DNA of 6,578 nucleotides from Betaproteobacteria bacterium (lineage in GTDB: Bacteria > Pseudomonadota > Gammaproteobacteria > Burkholderiales > SG8-41): positions 1-6,578 of the forward strand of contig JAJTHX010000318.1 in the NCBI GenBank assembly GCA_021300125.1, read 5' to 3'. This document shows, piece after piece, positions 4,388 to 6,578 of this stretch. Made by a program: the position numbers and the translations under genes. How positions within the stretch are numbered: position 1 is the first letter of the stretch; the number at the start of each line of letters is the position of its first letter. The notes beneath the pieces are model-generated. The model was given only the letters and a program-made list of their open reading frames with translations, ran no database searches and was not told the DNA's origin.

Positions 4388-6578
4388 TCAGATCACGACG
4401 TTGACCAGGCGTCCCGGCACGATAACAATTTTTTTCGCCGGCTGCCCGGCCATGAATTTCTGCACCTCCGGATGGGCCAGCACGGCGGCCTCGATGGCCG
4501 CCTTGCCGGCCTCGCGGGGCACGCGCACGTCGCCGCGCTTCTTGCCGTTGACCTGCACCACCAGCTCGGTTTCGGCCTCGACCAGCGCGGCAGCCTCGGG
4601 TTCCGGCCAGGGGGCGTCGAGGATGTCGCTGCCGTAGCCGAGGTCTGTCCACAGCCGGTGACAGATGTGCGGGGTGATCGGCGAGAGCAGGCGCAGCAGC
4701 ATTGAAGTGCCTTCGTGCAGCACCGCGCAGGCCGCGTCATCACTGCCGCCCTTGAGCACGCTTTCGAGGGTGTTCAGCATTTTCATCGCGGCCGAGGCCA
4801 CGGTGTTGAACTGGTGACGGCCGAGGTCGTAGTTGGCCTGCTTGAGCACCGCATGCAATTCGCGTCGCGCGCCGGCCAGTGGCGCCGGCAACGCGGAGGG
4901 TAGCGCGGTCCGGCCGCGCTGCGCGGCCTCATAACCCAGCGCCCAAACCCGGCGCAGGAAACGCGCCGCACCTTCGACGCTGGCGTCCGACCACTCCAGC
5001 GTCTGCTCGGGCGGCGCGGTGAACATCATGTAGAAGCGCGCGATGTCGGCGCCGTAGGTCTCGATCAGCGCCTGCGGATCAACGCCATTGTTCTTGGACT
5101 TCGACATCGTGCCGATGCCGCCGGATTCCACCGGCTGGCCGTCGGCGCGCAGCACCGCGCCTGTACGGTTGCCCTGGGCATCGACGCTGACCTCGACATC
5201 AGCCGGGTTGTAATACGTGATGCGGCCCGCAACGGGTTTGCGGAAAAAGATTTCGTTCAACACCATGCCCTGGGTCAGCAGATTGTTGAACGGCTCATCG
5301 AGTTTGACCAGGCCGAGGTCGCGCATCGCCTTGCTCCAGAAGCGTGAGTAGAGCAGGTGCAGAATGGCGTGTTCGATGCCGCCGATGTACTGGTCGGCGG
5401 GCAGCCAGTAGTTGACGCGCGCGTCAACCATGGCGCTCTTGTTGTCGGCGCAGGCATAGCGCAGGTAATACCAGGACGAATCGACGAAGGTGTCCATGGT
5501 GTCGGTTTCGCGCTTCGCCGGCTGGCCGCATTTCGGGCAACTGCAGTTGACGAAGTCGGCCCGCTTGTTCAGCGGGTTGCCGCTGCCGTCCGGCACGCAG
5601 TCCTCGGGCAGCACCACCGGCAGCTGGTCATCGGGGACGGGCACGTCACCGCAGGCGGCGCAGTGGATGATCGGGATCGGGCAGCCCCAGTAGCGCTGGC
5701 GTGAAACCCCCCAGTCGCGCAGGCGGTAGAGCACCTGTTTTTCGCCGAGGTTTTTCGCGGCGAGGTCGGCGGCGATGGCGTCTACGGCAGCCTCATAAGG
5801 CAAGCCATTGTATTTTTGTGAGTTTACGCAGACTCCCATACCTTTGTTTGCGTACCAGTCTTGCCATCTCTCGGTAGTGAAAGGGAAAAGTCCGCTACCG
5901 ATACCACCTCCATGCCTGTCGCCATAACCAAAACCGTCACCACGACCTGCATGGGTGGTATTTGAAATCTCAATGACTTGTTTGATAGGTAGTCCATACT
6001 GCCTTGCAAACTCAAAATCTCGCTCGTCATGCGCCGGCACCGCCATCACCGCGCCTTCGCCATAGCCCATCAGCACGTAGTTGCCGACCCAGACCTCGAT
6101 TTTTTCGCCGCTCAGCGGATGCTCGACAAAGATGCCGGTCGGCACGCCCTTTTTTTCCATCGTCGCGAGATCCGCTTCCATCACCGGGGTGTGCTTGCAC
6201 TCGCCAATGAAGGCCGCGACTTGCGGATTGTCGCGCGCCGCACGCTGCGCCAGCGGATGTTCGGCGGCGACGGCGACGAAGGTGACGCCCATGATGGTGT
6301 CGGCGCGGGTGGTGAACACCCACAGCTTTTCCGGCCTGCCGTCAAGGGTGTACGGAAAGGCAAAGCGCACACCGTGGCTCTTGCCGATCCAGTTTGCCTG
6401 CATCGCCTTCACCCGCTCAGGCCAGCCGGGCAGGGTGTCGAGCGCCGCCAGCAGTTCGTCGGCGTATTTCGTGATGGCAAGGTAATAGCCGGGGATCTCG
6501 CGTTTTTCCACTGTGGCGCCGGTGCGCCAGCCCTTGCCGTCGATGACCTGCTCGTTGGCGAGCACGGTCTGGTCGACC
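4388..6578 (-). CDS. leuS: Leucyl-tRNA synthetase, 5' end missing
   Basis: LeuS charges tRNA-Leu with leucine and hydrolyses mischarged tRNA in its CP1 editing domain. The frame is open to the window edge; the first visible residues [14 protein letters not shown] align near residue 159 of the E. coli enzyme as I remember it, so the HIGH motif is outside. Visible landmarks, numbered from the first full codon at 6577, are the editing threonine region TTRADT (89-94) and the editing aspartate in HDERD (Asp187). Cysteine pairs HCAACG and NCSCPKCG look like an intact zinc site. SSWYYLRY follows, and TMSKS (490-494) stands in the KMSKS position. The C-terminal domain ends [10 protein letters not shown]...[11 protein letters not shown]94-D187 spacing equals E. 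coli's T252-D345 spacing. The loop after Asp187 is about 27 residues longer and lies in an atypical low-GC patch. The GTG at 6565 is internal, not a start. Confidence 0.97.
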   Translation of the reverse strand, partial: VDQTVLANEQVIDGKGWRTGATVEKREIPGYYLAITKYADELLAALDTLPGWPERVKAMQANWIGKSHGVRFAFPYTLDGRPEKLWVFTTRADTIMGVTFVAVAAEHPLAQRAARDNPQVAAFIGECKHTPVMEADLATMEKKGVPTGIFVEHPLSGEKIEVWVGNYVLMGYGEGAVMAVPAHDERDFEFARQYGLPIKQVIEISNTTHAGRGDGFGYGDRHGGGIGSGLFPFTTERWQDWYANKGMGVCVNSQKYNGLPYEAAVDAIAADLAAKNLGEKQVLYRLRDWGVSRQRYWGCPIPIIHCAACGDVPVPDDQLPVVLPEDCVPDGSGNPLNKRADFVNCSCPKCGQPAKRETDTMDTFVDSSWYYLRYACADNKSAMVDARVNYWLPADQYIGGIEHAILHLLYSRFWSKAMRDLGLVKLDEPFNNLLTQGMVLNEIFFRKPVAGRITYYNPADVEVSVDAQGNRTGAVLRADGQPVESGGIGTMSKSKNNGVDPQALIETYGADIARFYMMFTAPPEQTLEWSDASVEGAARFLRRVWALGYEAAQRGRTALPSALPAPLAGARRELHAVLKQANYDLGRHQFNTVASAAMKMLNTLESVLKGGSDDAACAVLHEGTSMLLRLLSPITPHICHRLWTDLGYGSDILDAPWPEPEAAALVEAETELVVQVNGKKRGDVRVPREAGKAAIEAAVLAHPEVQKFMAGQPAKKIVIVPGRLVNVVI
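5783..6022 (-). other. Low-GC, odd-codon mosaic patch inside leuS
   Basis: This stretch of leuS is about 47% G+C by hand count (113 of 240), against about 75% in the 38 bases just to its right and about 62% in 5701-5760. Codons rare elsewhere in the window cluster here: CGA, AGG and AGA for Arg, GGA and GGT for Gly, and CTA, TCA and GTA. The change is sharp on the right, at the CGA-GAT codons of HDERD (6017-6022), and softer on the left, near 5783-5800. The frame is unbroken. Both arms encode normal LeuS sequence ([16 protein letters not shown], then [16 protein letters not shown]), so the patch appears to derive largely from a leuS gene. The centre encodes a Gly-rich insertion. Homeologous recombination from a lower-GC relative is my first reading. 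An embedded mobile-sequence scar or an assembly chimera are alternatives. Confidence 0.7.
5891..5953 (-). repeat. Gly-rich loop insertion with a short degenerate direct repeat
   Basis: Codons at 5891-5947 encode a segment with 10 glycines in 19 residues, alternating with D, F, Y, R, H, I and S. Most Betaproteobacterial LeuS proteins, as I recall them, have only a few residues here before the W..WY block. Two related 9-mers on the minus strand, CATGCAGGT (5945-5953) and CATGGAGGT (5906-5914), differ at one base and lie 39 bases (13 codons) apart. This hints at an in-frame duplication that has since diverged. The repeat is short and may be a by-product of Gly codons. Confidence 0.4.

Noticed and set aside
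5783..6022. Intein, group I/II intron or diversity-generating retroelement target in leuS
   Set aside because: The frame is continuous and encodes LeuS-like sequence on both sides. The insert is only about 25 residues, with no splicing or endonuclease motifs. No reverse transcriptase or template repeat is present in the window.
6563..6565. GTG at 6565 as the leuS start
   Set aside because: The frame continues to the window edge with conserved LeuS sequence (VDQT) before it, so the gene is simply cut by the window.

Overview
The window is a compact, GC-rich (about two-thirds G+C by eye) stretch in which every convincing gene lies on the minus strand. In transcription order (right to left) they are leuS (5' end missing), lptE, holA, proA and lpdA (3' end missing). 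The leuS-lptE-holA-proA order is, from general knowledge, typical of Betaproteobacteria. A dihydrolipoamide dehydrogenase carrying its own N-terminal lipoyl domain is also common in that class (Neisseria, Ralstonia and Burkholderia types). I therefore read this as a betaproteobacterial chromosome; genus cannot be decided.

Region by region: 6578-4388 is leucyl-tRNA synthetase lacking about 158 N-terminal residues. 4383-3874 is the LptE outer-membrane lipoprotein, starting 4 bases after the leuS stop. 3791-2709 is the DNA polymerase III delta subunit. 2624-1368 is gamma-glutamyl phosphate reductase. 1323-1 is lipoyl-E3 lacking about its last quarter. The three wider gaps (82, 84 and 44 bases) hold weak promoter-like sequences, two GC-rich 15-bp dyads and a three-copy 14-bp tandem repeat over the lptE stop. 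No RNA gene, CRISPR array, insertion sequence or phage gene was seen, and no gene-free stretch exceeds 84 bases.

The genes are housekeeping and do not form one pathway: translation (leuS), LPS export (lptE), replication (holA), proline synthesis (proA) and 2-oxoacid dehydrogenase chemistry (lpdA). They probably share transcripts because they are co-directional and closely spaced, with possible internal promoters before holA, proA and lpdA.

The one clearly anomalous item is a roughly 240-base patch inside leuS (about 5783-6022). Its G+C falls to about 47% by hand count, and its codons change abruptly to AT-rich and rare types. The encoded loop gains a glycine-rich insertion while the frame and all conserved flanking residues are kept. 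This looks like a foreign or converted segment embedded in the end of the editing domain. I see no evidence for a complete new biological system in this window.
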